DNA from: Photobacterium gaetbulicola Gung47
GTDB lineage: Bacteria; Pseudomonadota; Gammaproteobacteria; Enterobacterales; Vibrionaceae
Direction of reading: 5' to 3'
Assembly (NCBI GenBank): GCA_000940995.1
Contig: CP005974.1
Location: 1,674,001 to 1,738,000 of the forward strand
DNA: 64,000 nt
Shown here in pieces: positions 32,895-42,008 of this stretch. The notes under the pieces are model-generated. The model made no database searches. It saw nothing but the letters and a program-made list of their open reading frames with translations, and was not told the DNA's origin. The first letter of the stretch is position 1. Every line of letters begins with the position of its first letter. Both the position numbers and the translations under genes were made by a program.

Positions 32895-32916
32895 AAAGCC
32901 CGCTAATGCGGGCTTT
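32895..32916. terminator. Terminator of ygiQ (and of the small membrane protein)
   Basis: AAAGCCCGC pairs with GCGGGCTTT around TAAT. On the minus strand the stem is followed by a T-rich run, and it also lies after the plus-strand small gene. Confidence 0.85.
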
Positions 32917-32921
32917 GTTGT

Positions 32922-35297
32922 TTATCGTGCGCGAGAGCGGTTAGGGTTTCCGCCGGAGCGTGACTGGCTTGGTTTGCCATTACGCGAGCTGTTAGGTTTA
33001 CCGTTGCCACCTTGTCTTGATTGCGGCTTCGAACCGTTAGTCGGGCCTTTGGCGTTTTGGCCATTTCGCGAGTTCGATGATGAACCATTGCGGTTACCAT
33101 GTGGCTTATTGCCAGGTTTGCCTGCATGGTTGCTACCAGCTTGGCTACCATTCTTGCGCGGGCCGCCGCGCTTGCCGTCCTTACGGATATCCGGCTGGTT
33201 AGGGTGCTTGGTTGCAAAGCGTTTTGAACCATGGCGGCCAGACCCACGACGCTGCGCTGGGGTCATCTCGGCTTCGCTGCCTTCTTCTGGCACCAAACAG
33301 TTTGCTCGGTCGCCGATCAAGTGTTTCTTGCCCATGCTGATCAGCGCTTCACGGATCAATGGCCAGTTCAGCGGGTCATGATAGCGCAGGAAGGCCTTGT
33401 GCAACCGGCGCTGTCGTTCACCTTTGGCAACAAACAGATCTTCACGCTTCTTGTACTTCACACGTTTGAGCGGGTTGGTCTCCGAGTGGTACATGGCCGT
33501 TGCATTACACATCGGCGATGGGTAGAAGTTCTGTACCTGATCACACTGGAAATCGTTTTTCTTCAGCCACAAGGCCAAATTCAGCATGTCCTCATCGGTA
33601 GAGCCCGGGTGGGCAGAGATGAAGTACGGGATCAGGTACTGCTTTTTACCCGCTTCTTTGCTGAATTTCTCGAACATCTCCTTGAAGCGGTCATAGGTGC
33701 CCATACCAGGCTTCATCATCAGATCCAGGGTGCCTTTTTCGGTATGCTCAGGGGCGATCTTCAAGTAGCCACCGACGTGGTGAGTGACCAGCTCTTTGAC
33801 GTATTCCGGAGATTCAACCGCGAGGTCGTAACGAACACCCGAGGCGATCATGATCTTCTTGATACCATCGACATTTCGCGCTTTGCGGTATAGATCAATG
33901 GTGTGTTTGTGGTCAGTATCCAGCTTCTTACAGATCTCTGGGAAGATACACGATGGACGGCGACAGTTTTTCTCGGCGCGAGGATCAGAACAGCCCAAGC
34001 GGTACATGTTGGCTGTCGGACCGCCCAAGTCAGAAATCGTGCCGGTGAACCCCGGGACCTTGTCTCGGATTTCTTCCAGCTCGTTGAGGATCGACTCATG
34101 CGAGCGGTTTTGGATAATTCGTCCTTCGTGCTCGGTGATCGAGCAGAAAGAACAACCGCCGAAGCAGCCACGCATGATATTGACACTGGTCTTAATCATG
34201 TCATAAGCCGGAATTTTGGCTTTGCCATAGGCCGGGTGTGGGACGCGCGCGTAAGGCAGGCCAAACACAAAATCCATCTCTTCTGTTGTCAGAGGGATCG
34301 GTGGACGGTTGATCCACAGTTCACGATCACCATGCTTCTGGATCAAGGCTCTTGCCGAATACGGATTGGTCTCCAGGTGCATGACGCGGCTCGCATGGGC
34401 ATACAAAATACGGTCGTTGCGCAGCTTCTCGAAAGAAGGCAAACGAACCACCGTGGTCTCGGCATCATGGCGCGAAGGCTGGATTTGAACCGGCTTGGCT
34501 TCCGATTCTTGTGCTTTTTCACTTTTGTTGGTTGCACAGGTTTCTTCTGTCGCATACGGGTTAGGCATCGGCATGGCTCTGCCCGGTTTTTCAATCCGGC
34601 TAGAGTCAATTTCCTTATAGTGCTCAGGGCACTCACGCAGGATAACGGCAGTACCTGCAATATTGGTCAGCTCGGCAATGTTTTCGCCATCGGCAAGACG
34701 GTGGGCAACTTCAACCAGAGCACGTTCGGCGTTACCAAATAGCAGAATATCGCCTTTGGCATCAAGCAATACTGAGCGGCGAACTTTATCAGACCAGTAA
34801 TCATAGTGGGCAAGGCGACGAAGGCTAGCCTCAATACCGCCCAGTACGATTGGGGTGTCTTTGTACGCCTCACGGCAGCGCTGGGAGTATACCAGAACCG
34901 CACGGTCAGGGCGTTTGCCCCCTTCGTTGTTTGGCGTATAGGCATCATCGTGGCGCAGCTTACGGTCGGCTGTATAGCGGTTGATCATCGAATCCATGTT
35001 GCCGGCGGTGATGCCGAAAAATAGGTTCGGCTGCCCCAGTGCCATGAAGGCATCTTTGTTGCCCCATTCAGGTTGCGCGATGATACCGACACGAAAACCC
35101 TGCGCCTCAAGCAAACGTCCGATGACCGCCATACCAAAGCTTGGGTGGTCGACGTAGGCATCACCGGTAACGATAATAATGTCACAGCTATCCCAGCCCA
35201 GCGCGTCCATTTCGGCACGGCTGGTAGGCAGGAAAGGTGCAGTACCGTAGCATTCCGCCCAGTACTTTGGATATTCGTTAATTTTGTCTGAAATCAT
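32922..35297 (-). CDS. ygiQ: YgiQ family radical SAM protein
   Basis: YgiQ is a large radical SAM protein of unknown substrate. The 791-residue product is similar throughout to E. coli YgiQ: PTSRAEMDALGWDSCDIIIV then TGDAYVDHPSFGMAVIGRLL at the N-terminus, NMDSMINRYTADRKLRHDDA (about 100), and the 4Fe-4S motif CFGGCSFCSITEHEGR (about 380), followed by SDLGGPTANMYRLGC. The C-terminal ~110 residues are low-complexity, rich in Gly, Asn, Arg, Ser and Lys (GNRNGSSSNSRNGQN for example), a disordered, basic tail that could bind RNA or other polyanions; that is inference. The gene is monocistronic. Base use is ordinary. Confidence 0.94.
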   Translation of the reverse strand: MISDKINEYPKYWAECYGTAPFLPTSRAEMDALGWDSCDIIIVTGDAYVDHPSFGMAVIGRLLEAQGFRVGIIAQPEWGNKDAFMALGQPNLFFGITAGNMDSMINRYTADRKLRHDDAYTPNNEGGKRPDRAVLVYSQRCREAYKDTPIVLGGIEASLRRLAHYDYWSDKVRRSVLLDAKGDILLFGNAERALVEVAHRLADGENIAELTNIAGTAVILRECPEHYKEIDSSRIEKPGRAMPMPNPYATEETCATNKSEKAQESEAKPVQIQPSRHDAETTVVRLPSFEKLRNDRILYAHASRVMHLETNPYSARALIQKHGDRELWINRPPIPLTTEEMDFVFGLPYARVPHPAYGKAKIPAYDMIKTSVNIMRGCFGGCSFCSITEHEGRIIQNRSHESILNELEEIRDKVPGFTGTISDLGGPTANMYRLGCSDPRAEKNCRRPSCIFPEICKKLDTDHKHTIDLYRKARNVDGIKKIMIASGVRYDLAVESPEYVKELVTHHVGGYLKIAPEHTEKGTLDLMMKPGMGTYDRFKEMFEKFSKEAGKKQYLIPYFISAHPGSTDEDMLNLALWLKKNDFQCDQVQNFYPSPMCNATAMYHSETNPLKRVKYKKREDLFVAKGERQRRLHKAFLRYHDPLNWPLIREALISMGKKHLIGDRANCLVPEEGSEAEMTPAQRRGSGRHGSKRFATKHPNQPDIRKDGKRGGPRKNGSQAGSNHAGKPGNKPHGNRNGSSSNSRNGQNAKGPTNGSKPQSRQGGNGKPNSSRNGKPSQSRSGGNPNRSRAR

Positions 35298-35497
35298 TTG
35301 CTTACAGTTTACTTCTCAAAATGGGGCATATGCCGGACAATTGAATGTCCTGCCTTTTTGATCACTTGTGTATTTTTACCTATACCAATGATAAATAGCA
35401 GCGCTGAGGTCTGTATCAGCACTAGGAAATAGTATAGGGCGTAAAAAGGGGAGCAGTTTACCACGTTTGCTGCGCATTACACCTTTTTTACCTCTGG

Positions 35498-36430
35498 CTA
35501 GTTGGGAGTGGGAATAATGCTGCCAAGCGCCGTACCTTCTGTCGCATGTTGAATAAAGGCTTCCCCCAGCGGGGTTTGATGTTTTAAAGGGGCTTGAACG
35601 ATATGCCAACTGCTCAGTATAGGGAAGCCAGCGATAGATAACTTAACCAGGTCACCACCAGGCTGATCCTCAAGCGCATATTCTGACAGTATGGTAAGCC
35701 CCATACCGGCAATCACGCAGTGTTTAATGGCCTCGTTGCTTTCAATAACCAGGTTCGGTTTGAACTGGAGGTTGAGTTTTTTAAAATGAGCATCGATGGC
35801 GTGGCGTGTGCCTGAGCCCGGCTCTCGAGATAGCCAAGGGTACTTCAATAAATCTTCTGGCTCTATGTGGGATTGATGGGCAAGCGGATGATCCTTGGGG
35901 GCGACGGGATAAAGTCGGTTGGGCAGAAATTGGATTGAATACGGCTCCATTTGTGGTTCTAAGTGACTGAACAGGTAGATGTCATCCAGGCCTTGGTGGT
36001 AGCGGGCAAGGATGTTTCCTCGGTTGTCTACCTTTAAAAGGATATCAACTTGAGGGTAGGTGCGGCAAAAGCTGCCCAGTAGGTGGGGAATAAAGTATTT
36101 GGCAGAAGTGACGACAGCCACTTTCAATGTGCCGGCTTTTATCTCGTTGAGATCGGCGAGTTCAATCTCGAGTCTATCGATGGTATCAAGGAGCTCATTG
36201 GCATATTTGGCCAAGGTATCTGCAGCTTGAGTAAATATAAGCTTCTTGCCGACAACATGGTACAACGGCATACCGATTAATTCGGTAAGTTGACGTAATT
36301 GAATCGAGACTGTTGGCTGGGTCAGGTTTAGTACTTGGGATGCCAAGGTAACGGATCCCAGTTCATAAACGCTTAGGAAGACCCGTAACTGCCTGATACT
36401 GCCGAGCCGGTTTCTTAAGTGCTGAGACAT
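35498..36430 (-). CDS. LysR-family transcriptional regulator
   Basis: The 310-residue regulator starts MSQHLRNRLGSIRQLRVFLS (ATG 36430 chosen; a longer frame to 36457 overlaps the divergent promoter). The HTH is SVTLASQVLNLTQPTVSIQL (about residues 27-47), followed by the effector domain with LKVAVVTSAKYFIPHLLGSF and REPGSGTRHAIDAHF, a pattern seen in CbbR-like LysR proteins. It is divergent from a universal-stress gene, 119 bp apart, so it may control it. The effector is unknown. Confidence 0.88.
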   Translation of the reverse strand: MSQHLRNRLGSIRQLRVFLSVYELGSVTLASQVLNLTQPTVSIQLRQLTELIGMPLYHVVGKKLIFTQAADTLAKYANELLDTIDRLEIELADLNEIKAGTLKVAVVTSAKYFIPHLLGSFCRTYPQVDILLKVDNRGNILARYHQGLDDIYLFSHLEPQMEPYSIQFLPNRLYPVAPKDHPLAHQSHIEPEDLLKYPWLSREPGSGTRHAIDAHFKKLNLQFKPNLVIESNEAIKHCVIAGMGLTILSEYALEDQPGGDLVKLSIAGFPILSSWHIVQAPLKHQTPLGEAFIQHATEGTALGSIIPTPN

Positions 36431-36549
36431 GTATAGATAAATACCTATGAATGTCATGTTTAATATTAATTATACTTTGGTTATTAACTCCTGCATATTT
36501 GTCCTTGAGCAAGGTACCCATGACGGTGCTCAGCACCCGAGGAGGCAGT

Positions 36550-37485
36550 ATGAGTTTCAATCAACTTCTTGTTCCCATTGCGCCCGAACAGCCACTTGAT
36601 GATTGCTTTCATCAAGCTTTCAAGCTTGCTAATCAAATGTCGGCACAGGTTACGCTGTTGACGGTTATAGAGGACTTGGCTGAGCTTAAGGAAATCTCTC
36701 GCTTTTCATGTACAACACTTGATCTGCTTGATAAATCAACAAAGATTTATCACGGCATTCTCAAAGAGTGGGTACAATCGCTCAAACAGGAATATAGCAA
36801 TATAAAGTTTCGGACCAAGATACGCATCGGGATCCCGTTTATCGAGATCATCAAGGAGGCTCATGACAGTCATGCCACCATGGTGATCCTCGATACGCAC
36901 AGAGAGGCAAAGGAACAAGCCTGTCAGCGCGGCAGTACGACACTGCATATCATGCGTAAGTCTCAGGTGCCTATCTGGTCGATAAGCACGGCCCCTAAAC
37001 CGTTAACAGAGGTCGTGGCCGCTGTGGATATTTCAAACCAGGACTACCGTGAATTCAATGAGCAGATCCTTGCGCTAGCCGTTGAGTTTTGCTCGATAAC
37101 CGGGGCGCGTTTGACGGTTTGTCATGCTTGGCGGCTCGATTCAGAAGGCTTCTTGCGAAAGTGGAGTGGTTACAATGATTTAGAGATCGCTCTACTGTCG
37201 AAAAAAATGCGTGAAGAAAGGTTCGGAAGGTTGAAATCACTGCTGATGCCGTATGAAAACACGCCAATAGATATTTCAATCAAAGTGCTGGAGGGCGAAA
37301 CCCGGCAAATACTGCCTAACTACGTCAATGATCAAGGGGCGGACTTGGTGATATTAGGCTCACTATCACGCACGGGAATTGCAGGTTTCCTAATGGGTAA
37401 TACGGCTGAGTTTTTGCTTAATGACATTAGCAGCTCTGTTATTACCCTTAAGCCCGATAATTTTAAATCTCCGGTATTGGAATAG
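36550..37485 (+). CDS. Tandem universal stress protein (UspE-like)
   Basis: The 311-residue protein contains two Usp-type domains: MSFNQLLVPIAPEQPLDDCF at the start of the first, and VVAAVDISNQDYREFNEQIL at the start of the second (about residue 157), ending with VIL-GSLSRTGIAGFLMGNTA (about 274-293), the ATP-binding type G-x2-G-x9-G(S/T) signature in slightly altered form. The first domain lacks a clear signature, as is common in UspE. I chose the ATG at 36550 because of GAGGAGGCAG just upstream; the frame is open from 36451. It is divergent from the LysR gene and followed by a PsiE remnant, suggesting a once larger stress operon. Confidence 0.85.
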   Translation: MSFNQLLVPIAPEQPLDDCFHQAFKLANQMSAQVTLLTVIEDLAELKEISRFSCTTLDLLDKSTKIYHGILKEWVQSLKQEYSNIKFRTKIRIGIPFIEIIKEAHDSHATMVILDTHREAKEQACQRGSTTLHIMRKSQVPIWSISTAPKPLTEVVAAVDISNQDYREFNEQILALAVEFCSITGARLTVCHAWRLDSEGFLRKWSGYNDLEIALLSKKMREERFGRLKSLLMPYENTPIDISIKVLEGETRQILPNYVNDQGADLVILGSLSRTGIAGFLMGNTAEFLLNDISSSVITLKPDNFKSPVLE

Positions 37486-37577
37486 TATTGAGGGAAATTA
37501 TTGTTACGTCATGGATATTCGGTGTTGATGCAATGCTACACCATAGTAACTGTTTACGACATAAGGATGGGCGAAGC

Positions 37578-37857
37578 ATGAAAATTGATAGTAATGATGT
37601 CTTATTAGCAAGGCTCCAAGTGGTTATTAACTAATATCACGATCTATCTTCGCGAAAAAGTCATCCATGTAAAAATCGTTATGGCAACAGCATTAATGGC
37701 CATTGTGCGGAAGGTTATAATTATTGATGTGGAAGAAATGGAGGTGACGTATTTATACGGAATTGCTGCAGTTGTTCTCAATATGAGTGTCGGCTATTGG
37801 CTGATTCATCAATTGCCAAGGAAAAGCCACTTAGAAGAGTCGCCTTATACAGTATAG
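37578..37857 (+). pseudogene. PsiE-family remnant (frameshifted, N-terminus lost)
   Basis: An ATG at 37578 opens a 18-codon frame that ends at TAA (37632-37634). One phase over, a frame runs from 37609 to TAG 37855-37857 and reads ITIYLREKVIHVKIVMATAL, then AIVRKVIIIDVEEMEVTYLY and GIAAVVLNMSVGYWLIHQLP. This corresponds to the last ~75 residues of phosphate-starvation-inducible PsiE-family membrane proteins (YLRERxxHVE, then ARKVIxLD, then LLGIAAL). The first two membrane helices are missing and the remainder is out of phase with the only nearby start. It lies behind the Usp gene. Confidence 0.7.
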
Positions 37858-38001
37858 GGTTTGGTTGTATTAATAAGTTGCCAGTAATAGGAATTAGTAT
37901 TTTAAGTGACAAGCCATATTATATTCATCCGTTATGTTGACTAAATTAATCAACGCCATTAAATTGACGCCGGTTAGAGTAATTACTCGATGGGTTGGAT
38001 G

Positions 38002-38568
38002 ATGAAAAAGAATGGCTTTACACTGATAGAAATGGTGGTGGTGATCGTAATTCTCGGCATCTTGGCTGTCACGGCTGCTCCTCGTTTTTTGAACCTGCAG
38101 ACCGATGCGCGCAATTCAGCGTTGGCGGGGCTAAAGGGAGCGGTTGAGTCGGGGGTGGGGATAGGTTATGGCAAAATGGTGATGGCGGGGCTAGAGAGTC
38201 GGCCTCATATCACAAACAATGACTCTTCCGAAAAGGATACCGGTAAGTATATTGGTGAGCCTATTCCTATTCCGGGCTGTGAGTTAAATACAGCACAGCG
38301 TTGTGTTTTTAGATATGGTTACCCTGAAGCTGACTTTTATACCATTACGACGTTGGTTGACGGTATTAGCAAACATTATCAGCAGGATAAGGACTGGGCT
38401 ATCACGAGAATCGACGGTAAAATGATCATTACCGATACAGCGAATCTTGATTACAGCAATATTGCTAATGAAGCGCCAGCGCTGAGGAATGATAACTGCT
38501 ATCTGCGATATACCCCGCCAAGCAGCAAAGACGACAACTATCATTTAGAGCTTATTGCTTGCCTATAG
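38002..38568 (+). CDS. MSHA-like type IV pilin or pseudopilin
   Basis: The 188-residue protein carries a prepilin leader and the hydrophobic N-terminal helix MKKNGFTLIEMVVVIVILGI, cleaved by the prepilin peptidase between Gly and Phe, with the conserved Glu5. The globular part has LNLQTDARNSALAGLKGAVES and two likely disulfides (CELNTAQRC, near residues 95-103, and CYLRY/ACL near the end). The plan is that of MSHA-type minor or major pilins. ATGs at 37990 and 37999 would lengthen the leader by a few residues. It stands alone without pilus assembly genes, so it depends on machinery encoded elsewhere. Confidence 0.85.
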   Translation: MKKNGFTLIEMVVVIVILGILAVTAAPRFLNLQTDARNSALAGLKGAVESGVGIGYGKMVMAGLESRPHITNNDSSEKDTGKYIGEPIPIPGCELNTAQRCVFRYGYPEADFYTITTLVDGISKHYQQDKDWAITRIDGKMIITDTANLDYSNIANEAPALRNDNCYLRYTPPSSKDDNYHLELIACL

Positions 38569-38631
38569 CAACGGGTTAGCTATTGGGATAAAACAGCTGG
38601 CAGTTCCTAGCTGGGTTATTCAACGGATCTT

Positions 38632-38660
38632 AGGAGGCCTGAGCCTCCTTTGTCGTCTTT
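38632..38660. terminator. Terminator between the pilin and the ToxS-like gene
   Basis: AGGAGGC pairs with GCCTCCT around CTGA, followed by a T-rich stretch on the plus strand. It lies between convergent genes. Confidence 0.75.
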
Positions 38661-38690
38661 TGTCTGGTTAGTTTTGAAAAGATCACCCTG

Positions 38691-39122
38691 TTATTGAACT
38701 GGCTTGAGCTGATATACCTTGAGTTCATAGCCATTGTAAAAACTGGCGAGCAGCCGGTTTTCCACGGCGATAAAACGAACTGAGCTGACAATATGGGTTT
38801 TGTGATCAAGGTTATTTTTCAACTTTAGATCGTCGGCATTGGCAGCAATTTGCCTGATCACAATACGGTTATCCACGTCTTTTTGATAGTGGCTGAGATA
38901 CTTCACCTCAAATTTATGATCTTGCCTATCTTGACCGTAAAGATTCATCTGATTGCCGTTTAACTCGACGTAGAAACGTAAGTCGTCTTCAATGGTGCCA
39001 TACCACATCCCTTGGTGTTGGCGGAATGTTGGCAGGATCTTTTCTTTGGCTGTGAGCAGTGCTGCAGAGAAAAGGAGTACCAAAATAATGAAATGGATAA
39101 TTACGGTTTTATTTTCGAACAT
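38691..39122 (-). CDS. Small periplasmic partner of the ToxR-like regulator (ToxS/VtrC-like)
   Basis: The 143-residue protein has an N-terminal membrane helix (IIHFIILVLLFSAALL, residues 8-23) and a periplasmic domain rich in beta strands (GMWYGTIEDDLRFYVELNGN, then NLYGQDRQDHKFEVKYLS), reminiscent of a calycin or lipocalin-like barrel. Its start lies 22 bp inside the preceding regulator gene, so the two are translationally coupled. In known Vibrio systems (ToxR/ToxS, TcpP/TcpH, VtrA/VtrC) such a partner stabilises the regulator or, with VtrA, binds bile salts in a shared pocket. Sequence similarity by eye to any one of these is weak, so the role is inferred from layout and topology. Confidence 0.7.
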   Translation of the reverse strand: MFENKTVIIHFIILVLLFSAALLTAKEKILPTFRQHQGMWYGTIEDDLRFYVELNGNQMNLYGQDRQDHKFEVKYLSHYQKDVDNRIVIRQIAANADDLKLKNNLDHKTHIVSSVRFIAVENRLLASFYNGYELKVYQLKPVQ

Positions 39123-39832
39123 GCGAGATTCTCGTTACAGCCATAAAGGGTTTCCTTTATTTTGTCGATGTATTGATAAGTGCCTTGCTCCGTGACGCGT
39201 TCGAGTAGTGTTGTTTCATGATCATCTGGGATGAACAGTACGCTTGTATCTCCCATCATATAGACCGTATCGGTTGGCTGTAGCCAATGCAGCAGGGCGA
39301 CAAGCAAAATGCTTGAACATAATGCAAAAAGGTAAAAGCGGAATGATTTGAGATGGGCAAGGGGCAGGGAGTTTCTCTGGCTCGATTCCGGCATGCCTGC
39401 AGCGGTGTCGGTCGGCTTTGGCGAAGGAGTGTGTTTCGGTGACAATTGCGAAATGTGCGAGCTAATCGAATTGGTTGCTGCCTGTGTTTCGCTGTCATGG
39501 TATTGTGGCGCTATGGTTAGCTTATAGCCTCGTTTGGGCACTGTCACAATATATGTTTTTCCCAGCTCGAAGAGCTTAGATCGGAGACCGTTAACTGTTT
39601 GGTTTATGGTGAAATCAGAGGCGTAGGTTCCCGCCCAAATAGTGTCTGCTAGCTCTTTTCGAAGGGTCACTTCAGGATAGTTTTGACAAAGGATTTTCAG
39701 TAACTCTATTTCTTTGACACGAAGCTTGTTTTGAGCGCCGGTGTTGGCCTGTTTGATAGTGAGATCATTGATTGAGATGACCAACGACTGTAATGAGATA
39801 TAGGGCAATGTAGGTTGATGATTATTATCCAT
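39101..39832 (-). CDS. ToxR-like membrane-anchored transcriptional regulator
   Basis: The 243-residue protein combines an N-terminal OmpR-type winged helix (residues ~10-107; conserved VKEIELLKILCQNYPEV, then INQTVNGLRSKL and TVPKRGYKL at the end of the wing), a Ser/Pro-rich linker (~110-160), a single membrane helix (166-184) and a 59-residue periplasmic tail with two Cys (232 and 238). This is the topology of ToxR, TcpP, CadC and VtrA. The tail is shorter than in ToxR. There is no phosphoacceptor domain. The next gene overlaps by 22 bp and encodes a small membrane partner. Targets and signal are unknown; virulence, bile or colonisation roles in relatives are only suggestive. Confidence 0.85.
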   Translation of the reverse strand: MDNNHQPTLPYISLQSLVISINDLTIKQANTGAQNKLRVKEIELLKILCQNYPEVTLRKELADTIWAGTYASDFTINQTVNGLRSKLFELGKTYIVTVPKRGYKLTIAPQYHDSETQAATNSISSHISQLSPKHTPSPKPTDTAAGMPESSQRNSLPLAHLKSFRFYLFALCSSILLVALLHWLQPTDTVYMMGDTSVLFIPDDHETTLLERVTEQGTYQYIDKIKETLYGCNENLACSKIKP

Positions 39833-40106
39833 ACTGTTTGCGTAATTGATGCGAAGTCAAAAGCCAATATAGAGGAACAAACGGCTTCCACCGTTAGTTT
39901 TCTGTTATATGCGGCTGGGTTTGAAGCAGATAGTTACTAGTATATATCGCATGCGAAGTGTTGATAAAGCAGGATTATGACCACTTTGGCTTTATTGGCT
40001 TGTAATATGCGCTCCGTTGGCGAAAGCCCATAACCAAGTAACTTCAAGGTACATCGTGGGACAAGTGTGCCATCGCTGAGCCCTGAAGCAACTTGGCTGA
40101 CGGTAT

Positions 40107-41651
40107 TTAGTCGAATGATTTGCTCATTCTTTCCAGCATGGTTACTTTTTCCCGCATTTGCTTCGATGCCGCTTCCATCACCCCGACATGCTCGAGGTTT
40201 TTGGTTGAAAGGTAGGAAATTTGATGGACGTTGTTGCTGACATCTTGGGTCACGGCGCCTTGTTCCTCTGCCGCGGTTGCTATCTGGCTGGATATTTCAG
40301 CAATTTCATCGACCATTTTCGCCACTTCTCTGACTTTTTCGGCGGTGATATTGGTATCGTCAACGCATTGCTGGGTGCGGGTAATACTCTCGGAGGTGGT
40401 TAGTTGCCACTGTTCAAGTGTGGTGTTGATGTCCCCGATACTCGACTGGATTTGCTCGGTGGCACCATGGGTGCGCTGAGACAGAGCTCTGACTTCATCG
40501 GCTACGACGGCAAAGCCTCTTCCTTGCTCGCCCGCGCGGGCAGCTTCAATTGCAGCATTGAGTGCCAATAGGTTAGTTTGCTCGGCAATCCCTTGAATTT
40601 CCACCATCATACTGTGGATTTGATCTGAGACCTTGGTGAGTGACTTGGCCGTTGTGGCGGTGTTTTGGGTTTCGATTGCCAATGCATTGATGTTATCAAG
40701 CGTGGTTGTTAGCACCGTTTCGGTATCGCTACACTGTTTCTGGGTTTGGTTGACCTTGTCGTTGGTCATTTGGGTGTTGTTTGCAATTTCATTGGCAACC
40801 GCTGATAACTCGGTGATTGCCGAAGCGACTAGCTGGGTATCTCGATCTTGCTCTGAAATGGAACTTTGCGTCTCTTGCGAAGCCGTCAGCAGATCATCGG
40901 CGACGGCATTGAGTGTCTTTGAAACATCGGCCGTACGGCCAAGCACCGTTTTTATTCGGGCGTCATCGAGGGCGAGGTGAAATTGCGCGATTGAGGAGGG
41001 GGTATCACCGCAATAGATCAAACGGGTGAGGCTGTCATAGTCTTTTTCGAGCTGTGCAAAAAAACGCGGGGTAACGAATAGCTCTTGTCGGTACAGCACG
41101 CCAAGCAAACAAAGTGGAAGCAATTCGCCAAGCAGTTTGTATTGGTCGAGGAAGAGAAAAGAGCTGATCACGGAGCCGAGGACGAGTAAAGCGGCGACAC
41201 CGAGTTTTTGCATTACTGATAGCTTGAATGCATAGGGATTCTTGTTCTGGTTGAGCTGCTGGTAGATGGCAGAGGCGGTGGATTTCATGGCCGTCGAGGG
41301 TTTACGCCTTACCGACTGGTAGCCAATTAATTGGTTGTTTTCATAGAGCGGTGTGACGTAGGCATCGACCCAATAAAAGCTACCATCCTTGCAGCGATTT
41401 TTAACCAACCCACGCCAGGGTTGACCTTTTTTCAGGTGGTGCCACAGGTCGGCGAAAGCCTGGCGTGGCATGTCGGGGTGGCGGATGATATTGTGATGCT
41501 GTCCGATTAATTCATCTGCGCGGTAGCCACTGATCGCCACAAACTCCTCGTTAGCGTAAGTGATGACGCCCTGGGTATCAGTGGTGGTGACAAGCTGTGA
41601 GTCTGGCCTAAGTTCAATCTCATGATTGTTCACATGCTGGTTCTTTCTCAT
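40107..41651 (-). CDS. PAS-domain methyl-accepting chemotaxis protein (Aer-like)
   Basis: The 514-residue chemoreceptor begins with a PAS domain (residues ~15-120; QLVTTTDTQGVITYANEEFV, then IIRHPDMPRQAFADLWHHLK and NRCKDGSFYWVDAYVTPLY), which in Aer binds FAD and senses redox state. Two close membrane helices (~157-200) follow, then the signalling domain with the hairpin tip EIQGIAEQTNLLALNAAIEA and GRGFAVVADEVRALSQRT. The start at 41651 has GAGGAAC upstream; the frame is open to 41690. It most likely mediates aerotaxis or energy taxis. A FadR-like box at 41751-41767 lies 100 bp before the start. Confidence 0.92.
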   Translation of the reverse strand: MRKNQHVNNHEIELRPDSQLVTTTDTQGVITYANEEFVAISGYRADELIGQHHNIIRHPDMPRQAFADLWHHLKKGQPWRGLVKNRCKDGSFYWVDAYVTPLYENNQLIGYQSVRRKPSTAMKSTASAIYQQLNQNKNPYAFKLSVMQKLGVAALLVLGSVISSFLFLDQYKLLGELLPLCLLGVLYRQELFVTPRFFAQLEKDYDSLTRLIYCGDTPSSIAQFHLALDDARIKTVLGRTADVSKTLNAVADDLLTASQETQSSISEQDRDTQLVASAITELSAVANEIANNTQMTNDKVNQTQKQCSDTETVLTTTLDNINALAIETQNTATTAKSLTKVSDQIHSMMVEIQGIAEQTNLLALNAAIEAARAGEQGRGFAVVADEVRALSQRTHGATEQIQSSIGDINTTLEQWQLTTSESITRTQQCVDDTNITAEKVREVAKMVDEIAEISSQIATAAEEQGAVTQDVSNNVHQISYLSTKNLEHVGVMEAASKQMREKVTMLERMSKSFD

Positions 41652-42008
41652 CGCAAGTTCCTCTTCAATCCGCAAAAGGCCTGACGACAAAAGCGATACT
41701 GCAGCTCTATTAGGCCGAAACTATCATTTTGTTTTTTATGGTAGATTTCTAACTGGTCTAACATCTACTGTAGACTGGTTTTGAACAAGGTAAATTACAG
41801 CTAACAGGGAAATGCTGTAATATTTTGTTTTAATATGCCAAATTGGCATAAAGATCTAATAATGGGCTTTCTTTGAAGCGGTTTATCGGCTTTACCAAAT
41901 CAGAGATCCAAAAATCAAAGTAAAGTGTTGATAATAAAAAATCCCGATATAACGAATGTCATATCGGGATCTCTATGCTTGCTAGCTAATTGCGATAGCT
42001 ACAAAGGG
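41652..42008. other. 357-bp intergenic region between the PAS chemoreceptor and dcuC
   Basis: The region holds the promoter side of the chemoreceptor gene, a FadR-like box at 41751-41767 (AACTGGTCTAACATCTA on the plus strand, 14 of 17 positions), and the dcuC terminator at 41934-41972. No gene is seen. Confidence 0.5.
41934..41972 (-). terminator. dcuC terminator
   Basis: ATCCCGATAT (41941-41950) pairs perfectly with ATATCGGGAT (41961-41970) around a 10-nt loop; on the minus strand the stem is followed by a T-run. Confidence 0.92.

Noticed and set aside
33231..34742. Plus-strand frames of 220 and 279 codons within ygiQ
   Set aside because: They are antisense to a clear radical SAM gene and lack any family feature.
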